Origin: an uncultured Syntrophobacterales bacterium
GTDB lineage: Bacteria; Desulfobacterota; Syntrophia; Syntrophales; UBA5619
DNA: 5,817 bases
Assembly (NCBI GenBank): GCA_903903205.1
Contig: CAIUXU010000567.1
Location: 1-5,817, forward strand
Reading direction: 5' to 3'
The position numbers and the translations under genes are program-made. The stretch's first letter is position 1. Each line of letters opens with the position of its first letter. This document shows positions 5,187 through 5,817 of this stretch, one piece after another. The notes below the pieces were generated by a model. It saw only the letters and a program-made list of their open reading frames with translations, did not search any database and was not told where the DNA came from.

Positions 5187-5817
5187 ATGAAAGGAAAGTT
5201 CATTGCAGTCGCCGTCGCCGCGATCTTCTCGGTCGTACTTGCCGGCAGCGCCATTGCGGAAGATATCAATGCCTACATGGGCACCTCTCCGGACAACAAC
5301 GCCAAGATCGCCAAATTCATCAAGGACAAAACAGGAATCACCGTCAACCAGACCTTCCAGTCCTTCGGGGAAATCGAAGCCCGCATGAAGGCCGAAGCCC
5401 CCAATTTTAACGCGGACATGACCATCGGCTGCGGTTCGTCCACGGGCTTCCTCGCCAAGAAGAGCGGCTGGACCGTTCCCTATCTCTCCCCGGCATGGAA
5501 GGGCGTCCCGGATGTATTTTGGGATACGCAGGGAAACTGGTTCAATATCGGCAACTTCTCCTTCCTCCTGGTCGCCAACAAGGAGCGTCTCGCCAAATCC
5601 GGCCACAAGATGCCGGAAAGCTGGAAGGACCTCACCGATCCGAAGTGGAAGGGCGAGATCCTCATGCCCTCCCCTCTCAGTTCCGGCACCGCGAACATGA
5701 TGCGTTTCTCCTTCCTGGCCCTCTATGGGGACGCTGAGGGGTGGAAATTCATCGAAGCCCTGGACAAAAACATCGCATATTACACCCGCAGCGGCAATGC
5801 CCCGACGGATCTCGTCG
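5187..5817 (+). CDS. periplasmic ABC transporter solute-binding protein (Fe3+/2-aminoethylphosphonate type), C-terminus cut by window edge
   Basis: The 210 residues visible begin with a clear Sec signal peptide: Lys2 and Lys4, a hydrophobic core IAVAVAAIFSVVLAG (6-20), and probable cleavage after AIA (22-24), leaving ED at the mature N-terminus. There is no lipobox cysteine, so the protein should be soluble in the periplasm. The mature part has the order expected of the extracellular solute-binding family that includes FbpA-like iron and 2-aminoethylphosphonate binders: a first strand (INAYMGTSPDNN), KTGITVNQTFQSFGEIEARMKAE, NFNADMTIGCGSS, PESWKDLTDPKWKGEILMPSPLSSGT, GDAEGWKFIEALDKNI and YYTRSGNAPTDLV. 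Families of this type run to about 330-360 residues, so roughly 40% is missing. GGAGG lies 6 nt before the ATG. Permease and ATPase genes are expected to the right. The ligand cannot be fixed; an aminophosphonate, iron or a small organic anion are all possible. Confidence 0.9.
   Translation, partial: MKGKFIAVAVAAIFSVVLAGSAIAEDINAYMGTSPDNNAKIAKFIKDKTGITVNQTFQSFGEIEARMKAEAPNFNADMTIGCGSSTGFLAKKSGWTVPYLSPAWKGVPDVFWDTQGNWFNIGNFSFLLVANKERLAKSGHKMPESWKDLTDPKWKGEILMPSPLSSGTANMMRFSFLALYGDAEGWKFIEALDKNIAYYTRSGNAPTDLV

Noticed and set aside
3474..5606. 710-codon open frame on the minus strand
   Set aside because: It runs antisense across the end of one gene, all of the dehydrogenase, the structured gap and the start of the binding protein. 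It has no family signature, and the plus-strand genes have good ribosome binding sites and clear domains.
1..5817. CRISPR arrays, tRNA or rRNA genes, insertion-sequence ends
   Set aside because: No regularly spaced repeats, cloverleaf-like sequence, rRNA-like sequence or transposase coding was seen. The only repeat is the two-copy hairpin element at 5038-5139.

Overview
The window (about 5.8 kb, moderately GC-rich) looks like part of a catabolic or uptake locus from a Gram-negative bacterium. The solute-binding protein has a type I signal peptide without a lipobox, which fits a periplasm. The general look of the proteins recalls anaerobic deltaproteobacteria (Desulfobacterota/Syntrophales-like), but this is an impression and not a demonstrated assignment.

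Layout. Bases 1-706 (minus strand) encode the N-terminal 235 residues of a LysR-type regulator that runs off the left edge. A 123-bp gap holds a convincing sigma-70 promoter for it, overlapped by a near-perfect 17-bp palindrome. Bases 830-2188 (minus) encode a class III PLP-dependent aminotransferase-fold enzyme resembling PbfA, the (R)-1-hydroxy-2-aminoethylphosphonate ammonia-lyase family. A divergent control region of 178 bp (2189-2366) separates it from a paralogous class III enzyme on the plus strand (2367-3758). A saccharopine-dehydrogenase-like oxidoreductase follows 39 bp later (3798-4964). A 222-bp gap (4965-5186) is unusually structured: a 27-bp hairpin-forming element occurs twice, alternative stems are possible, and a cluster of perfect AT-rich palindromes abuts the next ribosome binding site. 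The last gene (5187 to the right edge) encodes the first 210 residues of a periplasmic solute-binding protein of the Fe3+/2-aminoethylphosphonate/polyamine ABC importer type.

How the parts may work together (inference). A small nitrogenous solute would be captured by the binding protein and imported by an ABC transporter whose remaining genes probably lie to the right. Two related but diverged PLP enzymes and an NAD(P)-dependent opine/saccharopine-type dehydrogenase would process it. The LysR protein would respond to the substrate or a product. The PbfA resemblance suggests an aminophosphonate, but no phnW, phnX, phnA or C-P lyase gene is visible. The substrate is therefore open, and the combination of a PbfA-like pair with a saccharopine-dehydrogenase-like enzyme is the most interesting part of the window.
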